Shown here piece by piece: positions 1-8,151 of a stretch of 45,129 nucleotides of DNA. Positions within the stretch are counted from its first letter, which is position 1, and each line of letters starts with the position of its first letter. Origin of the DNA: Aneurinibacillus aneurinilyticus ATCC 12856 (lineage in GTDB: Bacteria; Bacillota; Bacilli; Aneurinibacillales; Aneurinibacillaceae). The stretch lies in the NCBI RefSeq assembly GCF_000466385.1, contig NZ_KE952871.1, forward strand, positions 1-45,129, given 5' to 3'. Position numbers and translations under genes: made by a program. A model generated the notes under the pieces. It did not search any database and was not told the origin of the DNA. It was given only the letters and a program-made list of their open reading frames with translations.

Positions 1-50
1 AGATTCGGTAGAATCTAAGTGGTGGGTAGTTGACGTCACTCTTCCGATCT
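1..50. other. Residual sequencing adapter at contig end
   Basis: Positions 39-50 read CTCTTCCGATCT, the constant 3' end of Illumina TruSeq-type adapters. Immediately after it, at 51, a coding frame on the minus strand begins. The 38 bases before it do not continue that frame and look like index or primer-derived sequence. I read the first 50 bases as assembly contamination rather than genome. The 12-base identity is seen directly; the origin of bases 1-38 is inferred. Confidence 0.85.
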
Positions 51-193
51 AACTTTCTTGCTATATAGCCGTCGAGGCCATCTAATAGCAATCCAACCCA
101 CAGCAACAGCACGGCATACTCAATTTCTCCTTTTAGCGCAAAAAGAATGGAATATAAACCAAGAACTAAATTTCCCAACGGAATGATTATCAT
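51..193 (-). CDS. CDP-alcohol phosphatidyltransferase, N-terminal fragment (PssA-like)
   Basis: This partial gene on the minus strand runs off the left edge of the contig. From the ATG at 193 (GAGGGA ribosome-binding site 8 bases upstream) it encodes a hydrophobic start, MIIIPLGNLVLGLYS, a second membrane segment, and then DGLDGYIAR. The DGxxAR part (DGYIAR) opens the CDP-alcohol phosphatidyltransferase signature, whose downstream aspartates would lie beyond the contig end. The pattern IP-x-GN-x-GLxS followed by LLDGLDGYIARK resembles phosphatidylserine synthase PssA of Bacillus. Such enzymes join a CDP-activated lipid to a small alcohol in the membrane. PgsA or another family member is possible. 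Only about 47 residues are present, so the substrate cannot be assigned. The adapter junction at 50/51 truncates it. Confidence 0.6.
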
Positions 194-537
194 TTTTTTC
201 TTCCCTCTACAAATTTTATCCTGACATATTCTACTTTACATGAACGAACCAATTGCATCCACGAGATTTGCCTTACATTTTCCTTACAGTTTTGTCATGT
301 ATAAAAACGACCCAAATTTCTGTTGTTTAGTACATAGTTGATACATCTGAATTAAAAAAATACCTTACAAGAAAAAACGACTATCCGCTTCTTGAAGGTA
401 AGATTTGAGGTATCACCGTTATAGACAATACATTCGTATTAGCATCAGTTGAGAGTAATTTCCAATATACAACATACATTGAAACTGTTCCTGTATATAA
501 GGTTTTCTTTCATTTGGAGTTATTCAAACATCAGATA
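194..537. other. Intergenic region, no gene seen
   Basis: AT-rich stretch between the start of the lipid synthase fragment and the stop of the SatA-like gene, both on the minus strand. It should hold the promoter of the lipid synthase gene and the end of the upstream transcript. I see no convincing ORF, tRNA or strong terminator hairpin in it. Confidence 0.4.
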
Positions 538-1077
538 CTAGAATATCGCGATTTCATCGCTGTGCTTATGAATACCTTTATATATTTGAAAATCAAATCC
601 GCCTATTACAAATCCGCAGCTTTCATAAAATTTACATGCTTTTACGTTATTGCTTTGCGTCTCTAGCATAATTCCGGGCATACTACCAGCTTTCGCCCAA
701 CACACTGCCTGTTCAATTAGTTTTCGGCCGACGCCATGCCTTCTATAATGTTTATCTACCCTGATGTCTTCTACATAAGCATATTTGTTCCAGTTTTTTC
801 TCAATATTATATACCCCACAGCTTTGTTACCAATAAAAGCCAAATATATGATTTGCTCCGGGTTTTTGATATACCTGGAATATTCTACTTCATCTTTTTC
901 CTCTTCATATTGTTCTTGCGAATAGCTTTTCTTATAGCTTGGTATCTCTTTCACCGTATATCCAATCTGTTGATCTGTTAAGGACAGGACAAGGGTTGAA
1001 TCAACGGTAAAACTACTATCTATGTCAAACCAACTGTCCTTATACCCGGGCATTAGCTCCCTGATAACAATATCCAT
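538..1077 (-). CDS. satA: Streptothricin-type GNAT N-acetyltransferase (SatA/YyaR-like)
   Basis: A GNAT-fold acetyltransferase of about 179 residues that would transfer acetyl from acetyl-CoA to an amine. The acetyl-CoA loop is RRHGVG. The segments YAYVEDIRV, MLETQSNNV-x-ACKFYESCGF and the C-terminal DEIAIF match what I recall of B. subtilis SatA (YyaR), which acetylates streptothricin. The start is chosen from the ribosome-binding site. AGGAGG (complement of 1084-1089) abuts the ATG at 1083, leaving no spacing, but lies 6 bases before the ATG at 1077, which I take as the real start. Length fits the family. It stands alone, with no resistance genes nearby. Family assignment is strong; the actual substrate is inferred and could be another amine antibiotic or metabolite. 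Confidence 0.8.
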   Translation of the reverse strand: MDIVIRELMPGYKDSWFDIDSSFTVDSTLVLSLTDQQIGYTVKEIPSYKKSYSQEQYEEEKDEVEYSRYIKNPEQIIYLAFIGNKAVGYIILRKNWNKYAYVEDIRVDKHYRRHGVGRKLIEQAVCWAKAGSMPGIMLETQSNNVKACKFYESCGFVIGGFDFQIYKGIHKHSDEIAIF

Positions 1078-1283
1078 ATTCATCCTCCTGCTAATTATTT
1101 GTCAAATACAGGCGTCAATATGCAGCATAACTCTTACGTTTTTTAATGTCTACTAAAAGGCGGCTTAATTTGGTATACAACCTTTACAGCGAAAATGAAA
1201 TGCTTGTAAAACCAAGTTGTTTATCCGCATAATATTCTGCCAATAATCTGCTGCTACATTCGACCTTTTTCATCCACATTTCT

Positions 1284-2528
1284 TTATGAAACAAGTGAAT
1301 TTGTTTCTTTTTGCGTTTCACCCTCTTTTGGAACACGAATGAAAGTAACCATAATTGCACTAGCTAAATAAAGCAAACTAAAAATCCATATAACACCTTC
1401 CGCTCCAACGATACCGATAAAGGCCAGAGCTAAAGCTGGTGCAACGAATGCAGACAAACCGGCACCAAGATTTAGAATGGACATGGCCGCTCCCTTATTA
1501 TTACCCGCAATAGATGGAACCAATGCACCGATTGGAACATAACCAGCTAACAAGCCACCCCAAATAAATCCTACAATACTCGTTATAATGAGGTTTCCAT
1601 TTGTGATAATTGGTGTGTAATACAGCAAAATTGTAAAAATGGCACAACCGACTCCGCCGAACCAAATGATTGTATTTTTCCAACCAAGCTTATCTCCAAC
1701 AACACCAAAAATCAGGTTAAAAATAATGTTACCTAAGAAAATCGTTCCCCATAACTGTAGCCATACGGTCGTTTCAATCCCATGTTCCGCCATATGCATC
1801 GGTAAGAACACCGGAAATCCATATGTCCCTAGAGTATTAATAACTCTCACAACACCACCCACAGCTACACCTGGGTTTGACTTTAAAATGGTAATGCCTT
1901 TTACTATTTCATTTAATTTTTCTCTTTTGTTAGATGCTTGCTTCTTTTCGAATTTATCTCGGTTAATAACTAAAGCAAAAAACGCACCTAGGCACACCCA
2001 GAAAATAGAGGTCCACAATGTATTTATATACCCTAAATATTGAATTGCATAGCTTGAATACCAGGCGCCCAGCACCATCATTCCTGCACAATAAGCAACC
2101 CAAAACCATCCGACAGCTGTACTTAATCTGCTTTTAGGTGTTCGGTAAATAACCCATGTTAAAAAGGAATAAGCGAAAAGAGGATAGCCAAAGCCTTTTA
2201 TAAAATACGTAAGCAACATAACCGGATAATTCATACTTTCAAATCCAAAGGAAATAAATCCTGCGGTACCGATAATATAAAATAATAATCCCATTAACAT
2301 AGTCTGCTTTGCACCAAACGCTTCTAAACAAACACCCGAAAACCAGGAAGCAAGTGCTATTGTGATCCCATACACAGTAAAAATGGCCGCTGCATGCTGG
2401 ACAGACAATCCGTTCTCAATTAGGAAAGGACTCAGCCAGCCAGCTTCAAGTCCATCTCCCATCATAAAAAGCATAACACCCAAAAAACCCCAGCTTAATT
2501 TTTTAGGTATTCCGATTCTATCTACCAT
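1284..2528 (-). CDS. yoaB: MFS transporter YoaB (polyol-permease-like)
   Basis: A 414-residue major facilitator with about twelve hydrophobic segments and a charged central loop (NRDKFEKKQASNKREK). It begins DRIGIPKKLSWGFLG and resembles the RbtT/DalT/CsbX polyol permease group. It is the last gene of a three-gene operon with yoaC and yoaD, the same gene set as the SAM-riboswitch-controlled yoaDCB operon of B. subtilis. It presumably imports the substrate of the YoaC kinase; that substrate is not established. The upstream ATG at 2552 has no ribosome-binding site. The ATG at 2528 is preceded by GAGGAG with 6 bases of spacing, so I start there. The gap to the yoaC stop is 32 bases. Confidence 0.82.
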   Translation of the reverse strand: MVDRIGIPKKLSWGFLGVMLFMMGDGLEAGWLSPFLIENGLSVQHAAAIFTVYGITIALASWFSGVCLEAFGAKQTMLMGLLFYIIGTAGFISFGFESMNYPVMLLTYFIKGFGYPLFAYSFLTWVIYRTPKSRLSTAVGWFWVAYCAGMMVLGAWYSSYAIQYLGYINTLWTSIFWVCLGAFFALVINRDKFEKKQASNKREKLNEIVKGITILKSNPGVAVGGVVRVINTLGTYGFPVFLPMHMAEHGIETTVWLQLWGTIFLGNIIFNLIFGVVGDKLGWKNTIIWFGGVGCAIFTILLYYTPIITNGNLIITSIVGFIWGGLLAGYVPIGALVPSIAGNNKGAAMSILNLGAGLSAFVAPALALAFIGIVGAEGVIWIFSLLYLASAIMVTFIRVPKEGETQKETNSLVS

Positions 2529-2560
2529 GTTTTTCTCCTCATCTCTTTTCATTGTTGATT

Positions 2561-4018
2561 TTAGTTACTATAGGACAAATTTATCTTTGAAAAAAAGCGT
2601 TGTGCCTGTTTCCACTCTTCATACAACAAATCATCATGTCCATGGTCAGGCGCAATCACCTTGATATCGCCTGATGATGCATCGTTGAACCCTAATGCCT
2701 GATTACATATAACAGCAGCTCCAACAACGGATGCCTGACTAAACCCTTGACGAATGTGTACTTCTTTTTGAAGAAGATTGGCTACAAATTTAGCTAAGGT
2801 TTCACTTTGAAAACCGCCGCCGCAAGCCCACACATATGGTAAATCATAAGAAGTTACTTCACATAATTGATCAAAATACCACCTAATTGTGCAAGCAATT
2901 TCCCATAGAGCTGAAGCTACAAAATGAGCACGACTTAAATTTTGTTCCAATGGGGCATTAAAAATGAAGCCGCCCTTTTTAGAGGCATTTTTTTCATCTG
3001 TAAGATACATACCTAGTACCGATATACAATCAATCATCTCGAGCTTGCTCATTTCCTCTTCCATTTGTGCATAGCTCTCATTTGGATAGAAGATGTTCTT
3101 TAGTTTCTGATAATTAAGTCCAGTAATACCTGGATTCGTTTCCAACAGCCATCGGCTTTTATGTGTATGAGAATTTGTCCATGTCCTTCCTTCGATATCC
3201 ATACTACATTCATCTATAATTCTACAAATAGGGGTAGACGTGCCGGATACGATGACGACATCACGATTTTCGGCAAACGTACTTTCAATCGCTAGCTGTG
3301 TATCACCTCCACCTACAATAATCAGAACATCTTCCTTTAATCCCAACTCATTTGCCATAAAGGGGGTAATTTTACCAAGAATGGAGCCAGACGCCTTTAT
3401 TTCGGGTAATAAATCTGGGGAAATCCCAATTCGGGCACACATTGCTTCAGACCATTCTTTTTTCTGAACATCGTATAGCAATGTTTCCGTTGCCTGTGAT
3501 GGCTCGTAGACAAGTACACCACTCAATTTATACGTAACCCAATCACTGATACTAGTAAATGTTACGAGCTTATCCCATAACAATGGTTGTCTTTTTTTGA
3601 GAACGACTAGCTTTAAAGCCGAAAACAAGGCAGAAGGTAATCGGCCCGTCGTTTCATAAATAAAATCAGGATCTTGTATCTCCTTTTCCCATTCACGGCC
3701 CCGGTTATCGATATTCGGTAAACCTATAAACGAGTGTCCATCTTGATCTTGCAGGACAATTCCCTGTCGTTGACTTGTCGATGTAATAGCCTTAATTGCA
3801 ACATGGGGGACACTGACCAGTGCTTTTTTTGCTAATTGAATAAGTTGATCCCAGAGTAAATCAGGCAAAAAATAACGACTGTCAGGATAAAGGGTTTCTG
3901 TTTCATAACGAACATCTTCTCGCTCAACATGTACAACTTCACCTGTAGTTGCAACAATCGCTACTCTCGCATTTCCAGTACCAATATCAAATACTAAATA
4001 ACCTTGTTTTATAGACAC
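2561..4018 (-). CDS. yoaC: FGGY-family carbohydrate kinase YoaC
   Basis: A sugar kinase of about 485 residues with the ASKHA/FGGY fold. The N-terminal phosphate loop reads FDIGTGNARVA, the adenosine/phosphate motif is VGGGDTQLA followed by VIVSGTSTP, and the C-terminal domain has WACGGGFQS. It resembles xylulokinase and the autoinducer-2 kinase LsrK. In B. subtilis YoaC sits in the S-box regulon, which suggests a substrate derived from SAM-cycle by-products; this is inference. It is the middle gene of the operon. A GTG at 4027 lies inside the ribosome-binding site; the GTG at 4018 has AGAGGTG six bases upstream and is the better start. The longer form would add three residues. The gap to the yoaD stop is 16 bases. 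Confidence 0.82.
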   Translation of the reverse strand: MSIKQGYLVFDIGTGNARVAIVATTGEVVHVEREDVRYETETLYPDSRYFLPDLLWDQLIQLAKKALVSVPHVAIKAITSTSQRQGIVLQDQDGHSFIGLPNIDNRGREWEKEIQDPDFIYETTGRLPSALFSALKLVVLKKRQPLLWDKLVTFTSISDWVTYKLSGVLVYEPSQATETLLYDVQKKEWSEAMCARIGISPDLLPEIKASGSILGKITPFMANELGLKEDVLIIVGGGDTQLAIESTFAENRDVVIVSGTSTPICRIIDECSMDIEGRTWTNSHTHKSRWLLETNPGITGLNYQKLKNIFYPNESYAQMEEEMSKLEMIDCISVLGMYLTDEKNASKKGGFIFNAPLEQNLSRAHFVASALWEIACTIRWYFDQLCEVTSYDLPYVWACGGGFQSETLAKFVANLLQKEVHIRQGFSQASVVGAAVICNQALGFNDASSGDIKVIAPDHGHDDLLYEEWKQAQRFFSKINLSYSN

Positions 4019-4034
4019 CTTTTTCACCTCTTTC

Positions 4035-5036
4035 TTATGACATTGCTTCCAGAGCTTTTCTATTGTATAAGGTCGGAACCTGAAGATTACGTTGTGTATA
4101 CCATTTCGTTAACGCTTGATTCATAATACATACATGATGATCCTCAACCTCATAACTTGCACCGGCAAGGTGAGGAGTAGCTAGCACATTTGGTAGTTTG
4201 ATAATTTCGTAGTCACTTTGCTCAGGCGGCTCATGGTAAAACACATCCAAAATAGCTCCCCTGATCTTATGTTCCTTTAAGGCATGAACAAGTGCTTCTC
4301 TTTCAACTACTACAGCTCTTGACGTATTTACTAAAATAGCATCTTCTTTCATGAGTCCTAAATAGTGCTCATTAATCATCCCAATTGTTTCTTCTGTTCG
4401 AGGCAGGTGAATGGAAACTACATCACTTGTCGAAAAAACAGTTTCTAAAGATACACGAGTATGATTAGGATTCTGACTCTCCACATATGGATCATAGTAT
4501 TGTACTGTACATTGAAACCCTTCAAGAACGGCTGCAATTCGTTGTCCCACGGCTCCGAATCCAATCATTCCAATTGTTTTTCCTGCAATCTCGTTTCCTT
4601 TGAACTTTAAATAAGCTTGCAAGTAGTCCCCATCCCATTTCTCCTGCTTGAGCCATTCAATAGAAGGAATTGTATGTCTAAAAAATGTAATAAGGTTTCC
4701 GATAAATAATTCAGCAACCGCTTGAGCGTTACGTGCAGGGGTGAAAAATACAGGAATTCCTCTTTTTGTTGCAGCTTTAACATCAACGTTGGAAGGCATA
4801 CCACGACATACACCTACAAATTTCAATTCCGGTACTTCAGCAAATACGTTTTCTGTCACTTTATCTAACTCAGCAATTAAACCTTCAGCCTTTGATTCTT
4901 TTAATAGAGAAATTAATTCTGCTTCATTGTATGCTTTGCCATTCTCCTTCCAGGAACGGTAAGTATACGCTCCAAATAATTCTTTTAATTGTAAAAGGCC
5001 CGCTTCGTTATATGGTGCTGTAACTAAAACATTCAT
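4035..5036 (-). CDS. yoaD: D-isomer 2-hydroxyacid dehydrogenase YoaD
   Basis: A 333-residue NAD-dependent dehydrogenase of the D-2-hydroxyacid family (3-phosphoglycerate dehydrogenase relatives). The Rossmann motif is GMIGFGAVGQRIAA. The catalytic arginine is in NTSRAVVV, the glutamate in DVFYHEPPE and the histidine in ATPHLAG, so the Arg-Glu-His triad is complete. It is the first gene of the riboswitch-controlled operon, starting at an ATG with AAAGGAG 9 bases upstream. In B. subtilis the orthologue heads yoaDCB. Paired with a sugar kinase and a permease it probably handles a sugar acid or a phosphorylated sugar product. It lacks the C-terminal ACT extension of true biosynthetic SerA, so serine synthesis is unlikely. 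Confidence 0.83.
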   Translation of the reverse strand: MNVLVTAPYNEAGLLQLKELFGAYTYRSWKENGKAYNEAELISLLKESKAEGLIAELDKVTENVFAEVPELKFVGVCRGMPSNVDVKAATKRGIPVFFTPARNAQAVAELFIGNLITFFRHTIPSIEWLKQEKWDGDYLQAYLKFKGNEIAGKTIGMIGFGAVGQRIAAVLEGFQCTVQYYDPYVESQNPNHTRVSLETVFSTSDVVSIHLPRTEETIGMINEHYLGLMKEDAILVNTSRAVVVEREALVHALKEHKIRGAILDVFYHEPPEQSDYEIIKLPNVLATPHLAGASYEVEDHHVCIMNQALTKWYTQRNLQVPTLYNRKALEAMS

Positions 5037-5108
5037 TCTCTGCTGCTCCTTTCGTTTGTTTCAAATTTAAATCCTATTATTCAAATCTAATAACTTATAA
5101 AATAAAGC

Positions 5109-5276
5109 AAAAAAAATCTCTTCCCAAAAAGATGGAAAGAGATGACTACTTCATATTGTTATCACAACAAATAAAAAGTAAGCTCTTTCTATCTTTCAAG
5201 CTATGCTTGCTGGAATTGGCACAATAATGTTGCCGAGGTTTCATCGGGCCAGTCCCTCCACCTCTCTGGATAGAAA
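5109..5276 (-). promoter_or_regulatory. SAM-I (S-box) riboswitch with transcription terminator
   Basis: On the minus strand the leader holds the S-box core: AGAGAGGTGGAGGGACTGG, then CCCGATGAAACC and CGGCAACA. P1 forms between TTTCTATC (5276-5269) and GATAGAAA (5193-5186). The 3' side of P1, GATAGAAAGAG, can instead pair with CTCTTTCCATC to form an antiterminator. The competing terminator stem (ATCTCTT with AAGAGAT, 5116-5143) is followed by a run of T on the minus strand (5115-5109). This is the classical OFF switch: SAM binding ends transcription before yoaD. The aptamer is 5186-5276 and the expression platform 5109-5185. Confidence 0.95.
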
Positions 5277-5329
5277 AATTGAAAATATTTAATTTGGCTC
5301 AACTGCTTAACGTTTTAAATAATGTAGTA

Positions 5330-5358
5330 ATCTTATAGAATAATTGAATTAAAGTCAA
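5330..5358 (-). promoter_or_regulatory. Sigma-A promoter of the yoaDCB leader
   Basis: On the minus strand, TTGACT (5358-5353), a 17-base spacer and TAAGAT (5335-5330) form a good vegetative promoter about 45 bases upstream of the riboswitch aptamer. The rest of the stretch between the riboswitch and the acetyltransferase stop at 5588 is AT-rich, with a weak hairpin near 5398-5436 (GCC-TAAATA against TATTTA-GGC) and no credible gene. Confidence 0.65.
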
Positions 5359-5587
5359 TCCTTTTTTTGATACCTTCTGAAAATTTAAAGTTATTTTGCC
5401 ATAAATAATAAAAAAATAAAGCAACTATTTATCGGCTTTAAGAAATGAACGGATGTGTATGTTTTTCAGCGGGGGCTTTAATTGGCTCTTGCTTCTTCCT
5501 TTTTACCTTCTACCCCTCATTTTGCTTTATATTTATGTATTAATGGGATTTTTCATGCAATTTTTAAAAAAGATACATCCATTCCTG

Positions 5588-6022
5588 TTAGCAAAGTTCT
5601 GCCTTAAACGAATAACAAAAGCGGTCATAGCTCATCTTCTCTTCATAAAAGCGATGTGCATCGGCCCGTGTCAGCGCGGACTCCAGTGCTACTGTTACGC
5701 ACCCGTTCTCCCGCCCCCACTCGTGTACGAACGTAAGCAGCTTCTTGCCATATCCTTTTGAACGAATATCTGCCCGTGTCACCAGCTCGTGTACAAAAAC
5801 ATGGCGGAAATAATACATATTTGTCCGAATCTGAATACCAGTAAAGGCGACAATCTCTCCTTTGTCATACATCACATAAATCCGATAGCCGTCCGGCTGC
5901 ATCGCACGCCAAATCTCGCGGAAACGCATTTCATCCAGGTACGGACGCAAATCTTTCATCAGCGGAAAAATCTGTACCACTTCTTCTTCTGTACATAACT
6001 CTTCAATTGTAATCAATGTCAT
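5588..6022 (-). CDS. GNAT family N-acetyltransferase
   Basis: A 144-residue GNAT-fold protein. The acetyl-CoA loop is RSKGYGKKLL, preceded by the strand YYFRHVFVHELVTRADI and followed by ALESALTRADAHRFYEE, the usual beta-6/alpha-4 region. It would acetylate a small amine or a protein terminus; the substrate cannot be read from the sequence. The ATG at 6022 has AGGGG about 6 bases upstream and I use it. An in-frame start at 6088 would add 22 residues with no ribosome-binding site. It is transcribed divergently from the siderophore importer operon, with about 340 bases between the two starts. Confidence 0.75.
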   Translation of the reverse strand: MTLITIEELCTEEEVVQIFPLMKDLRPYLDEMRFREIWRAMQPDGYRIYVMYDKGEIVAFTGIQIRTNMYYFRHVFVHELVTRADIRSKGYGKKLLTFVHEWGRENGCVTVALESALTRADAHRFYEEKMSYDRFCYSFKAELC

Positions 6023-6094
6023 CTCTGCCCCTTTTCTGCAATTGACTCTATTTTTCTTCCCTTCTATTCTAGCAGAAAACATAGGCATCTAATT

Positions 6095-6130
6095 TATATA
6101 CATATGATTTGATAAATCGGCACATTTTTG
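6095..6130 (+). repeat. 36-bp dispersed repeat, copy 1
   Basis: This 36-base sequence (starting TATATACAT, ending GGCACATTTTTG) recurs on the opposite strand at 36510-36545 with one mismatch (A versus C at the tenth base). Here it lies between the acetyltransferase start and the Fur-controlled importer promoter, about 145 bases upstream of the -35 box, and it reads toward the importer. The function is unknown. Confidence 0.9.
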
Positions 6131-6274
6131 TGGTGGGAGGTAAGAAAGAAACACGCTGGTCTTTCTTTTTCTGCCGAAGCACAGGGCGTATCCATCTCTT
6201 TTTTCCGAATCACCCCCTTCCAACCATCCGAGCTTTCGTTAATACGTCAAGTGATTCCGCATTCAAAATAACTA

Positions 6275-6336
6275 TTGACAATACAGAAAGGAATAATTTA
6301 TAGTATTTTAATATGTGATATTGATAATCGTTATCA
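6275..6336 (+). promoter_or_regulatory. Fur-controlled promoter of the siderophore importer operon
   Basis: TTGACA at 6275-6280, an 18-base spacer and TATAGT at 6299-6304 form a sigma-A promoter. Just downstream, TGATAATCGTTATCA at 6322-6336 matches the 7-1-7 Bacillus Fur consensus TGATAATnATTATCA at all but one specified base. Iron-loaded Fur here would block clearance of the promoter. The TTACCAAAAT element seen at the siderophore-cluster promoters is absent. The gene start follows at 6364. Confidence 0.85.
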
Positions 6337-6363
6337 CCTATTTTGTGGAATGGAGGTTACATC

Positions 6364-7155
6364 ATGGCTCGCCTATATACAGATGACTTAAGTATTGGCT
6401 ATGGTGAACGTTTAATTGTAAAAAATCTCAGTGTAGAAATTCCAGATAAAAAAATCACCATAATTATCGGTTCGAATGGGTGCGGGAAATCAACGCTGTT
6501 AAAAGCTATTACCCGTATTATTTCACATCAATCAGGAAGGGTCATTTTGGATGGTAAAAATATCACAAAAGAAAACACAAAAATACTCGCTAAAAAAATG
6601 GCCATTCTTCCACAAACACCCGAAAGTGCAAGCGGATTAACAGTTGGTGAACTTGTATCCTATGGTCGTTTCCCCTATCAAAAAGGCTTTGGACGCTTAA
6701 CAAAAAAGGATTATGAAGTCATTGACTGGGCCCTTGAAGTCACAGGTACAAAAGACTTTAAGTTTCGTCCTGTAGATGCCCTATCAGGGGGACAACGTCA
6801 ACGCGTTTGGATTGCCATGGCCCTCGCACAGGAAACGGAAATTATCTTTCTTGATGAACCGACAACCTACTTGGACATGGCGCATCAATTAGAAGTTTTG
6901 GAATTATTGCAAAAGCTGAATATAGAACAAGAGCGTACGATTGTTATGGTTCTTCATGATTTAAACCAGGCTGCCCGTTTTGCCGATTATATTATCGCTT
7001 TAAAAAACGGAGAGATAGTGAAGGTTGGGAATTGTGAAGATGTGATGAATCCTGACGTTCTCAAAAAAGTCTTTCATATCGATGCTGAAATCGGACGAGA
7101 TCCTCGCACAAACAAACCAATATGTATCACATATAACCTAGTGAATGGAGAATAG
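6364..7155 (+). CDS. Fe3+-siderophore ABC transporter ATP-binding protein
   Basis: A 263-residue ABC ATPase of the FecE/FepC/YusV group that powers uptake of a ferric siderophore across the membrane. Walker A is GSNGCGKST (residue 36 on), the Q-loop is AILPQTPE, the signature is LSGGQRQR, Walker B is IIFLDEPT and the switch histidine is in VLHDLNQAA. The start at 6364 has GGAGG seven bases upstream; an in-frame ATG at 6343 lacks a site. It is unusual but not rare that the ATPase is the first gene. It is followed after 3 bases by the binding lipoprotein and then by two permeases, so all importer parts are present. The Fur box upstream implies expression under iron limitation. Confidence 0.93.
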   Translation: MARLYTDDLSIGYGERLIVKNLSVEIPDKKITIIIGSNGCGKSTLLKAITRIISHQSGRVILDGKNITKENTKILAKKMAILPQTPESASGLTVGELVSYGRFPYQKGFGRLTKKDYEVIDWALEVTGTKDFKFRPVDALSGGQRQRVWIAMALAQETEIIFLDEPTTYLDMAHQLEVLELLQKLNIEQERTIVMVLHDLNQAARFADYIIALKNGEIVKVGNCEDVMNPDVLKKVFHIDAEIGRDPRTNKPICITYNLVNGE

Positions 7156-7158
7156 AAA

Positions 7159-8082
7159 ATGAAAAAACCATTTCTCTCCTTAATGCTATTGTTTGTACTT
7201 ATTATTAGCGCCTGCAGTAGCCAATCGATAGAAAAAAAGGACAGCTTAACCCCAAAGGAAAACAAAACAGATACAATTACATACCAATCTGAAAGTGGAC
7301 CCATCGAAGTTCCGGCTAATCCCAAGCGCGTTGTAGTTCTCTCAACATTTGCAGGTGATGTAATGTCATTAGGTGTAAATCTTGTTGGCGTAGATCCTTG
7401 GGCTAAAATGAATCCACGTTTTCATGAAAAATTAAAGGGGGTCGAAGAAGTAACAGATGAAAATATAGAAAAGATTATTGAGTTAAATCCAGATTTAATC
7501 ATCGGGTTAACAACGATTAAAAACGTTGATAAATTAAAGGAAATTGCTCCGACCGTAACATATACATACGGAAAAGTAGATTACTTAACGCAGCACCTAG
7601 AAATTGGTAAGCTTTTAAATAAAGAAAAAGAAGCACAAACCTGGATTAATAGCTTTAAAGAACGTGCTCAAAAGGCAAGGAAAGATATTAAAGCAAAAAT
7701 CGGCGAAAACGCAACCGTTTCTGTTATTGAAAAGTCCGATAAACAAATTTACGTATTTGGCGATAACTGGGGCCGCGGCACAGAAATTCTTTACCAGGAA
7801 ATGAAATTAAAAATGCCGGAAAAAGTTAAGGAAACGGCGCTTAAAAATGGGTATTATCCGTTGTCTTTGGAAGTTCTTCCCGATTTTGCCGGGGACTATA
7901 TAATTTTTAGTAAAAGCAATGATACTGACAACTCATTCCAGGAAACAGATAGGTATAGAAGTATTCCAGCTGTTAAAAACAATCGGGTTTTTGAAGTAAA
8001 TTCAAAAGAGTTCTACTTTAATGATGCATTAACACTGGATTTTCAATTAGACTTCTTTATCAAAAGCTTTCTTCATAGCTAA
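7159..8082 (+). CDS. Fe3+-siderophore-binding lipoprotein (FhuD/YxeB-like)
   Basis: A 307-residue substrate-binding protein anchored to the outside of the membrane. The signal peptide is MKKPFLSLMLLFVLIISAC, with Cys19 as the lipidation site (lipobox ISAC). The mature part starts with a polar linker, then the SGPIEVPANPKRVVVL entry strand typical of class III siderophore-binding proteins, LNPDLIIGL and the long linking helix. EIGKLLNKEKEA and YVFGDNWGRGTEILY resemble FhuD/YxeB-type ferric-hydroxamate binders as I recall them, but the ligand cannot be proven. A thiazoline siderophore made by the downstream cluster is an alternative. It begins 3 bases after the ATPase stop and is followed by a hairpin at 8093-8123. 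Confidence 0.9.
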   Translation: MKKPFLSLMLLFVLIISACSSQSIEKKDSLTPKENKTDTITYQSESGPIEVPANPKRVVVLSTFAGDVMSLGVNLVGVDPWAKMNPRFHEKLKGVEEVTDENIEKIIELNPDLIIGLTTIKNVDKLKEIAPTVTYTYGKVDYLTQHLEIGKLLNKEKEAQTWINSFKERAQKARKDIKAKIGENATVSVIEKSDKQIYVFGDNWGRGTEILYQEMKLKMPEKVKETALKNGYYPLSLEVLPDFAGDYIIFSKSNDTDNSFQETDRYRSIPAVKNNRVFEVNSKEFYFNDALTLDFQLDFFIKSFLHS

Positions 8083-8092
8083 AACGCTTTAA

Positions 8093-8123
8093 AGGAGGGA
8101 TTCTTATCTCAATAATCCCTCCT
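8093..8123 (+). terminator. Intra-operon hairpin without T-tract
   Basis: AGGAGGGATT (8093-8102) and AATCCCTCCT (8114-8123) are a perfect 10-bp inverted repeat with an 11-base loop, placed between the binding-protein stop and the first permease. No T-run follows, so it is more likely a partial attenuator or an mRNA 3'-end stabiliser giving more lipoprotein than permease than a full terminator. The hairpin is seen; its role is inferred. Confidence 0.7.
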
Positions 8124-8151
8124 ACTCCATAAAAGAAAAGATGAGAGACGA

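Noticed and set aside
5453-5761. 102-aa hydrophobic ORF on the plus strand
   Set aside because: Its second half is antisense to the GNAT gene, it has no ribosome-binding site, and the hydrophobicity comes from T-rich noncoding sequence.
6141-6172. AAGAAAG/CTTTCTT hairpin followed by T-rich sequence upstream of the importer operon
   Set aside because: The short AT-rich stem is not linked to any gene end on the plus strand, so I do not call a terminator.
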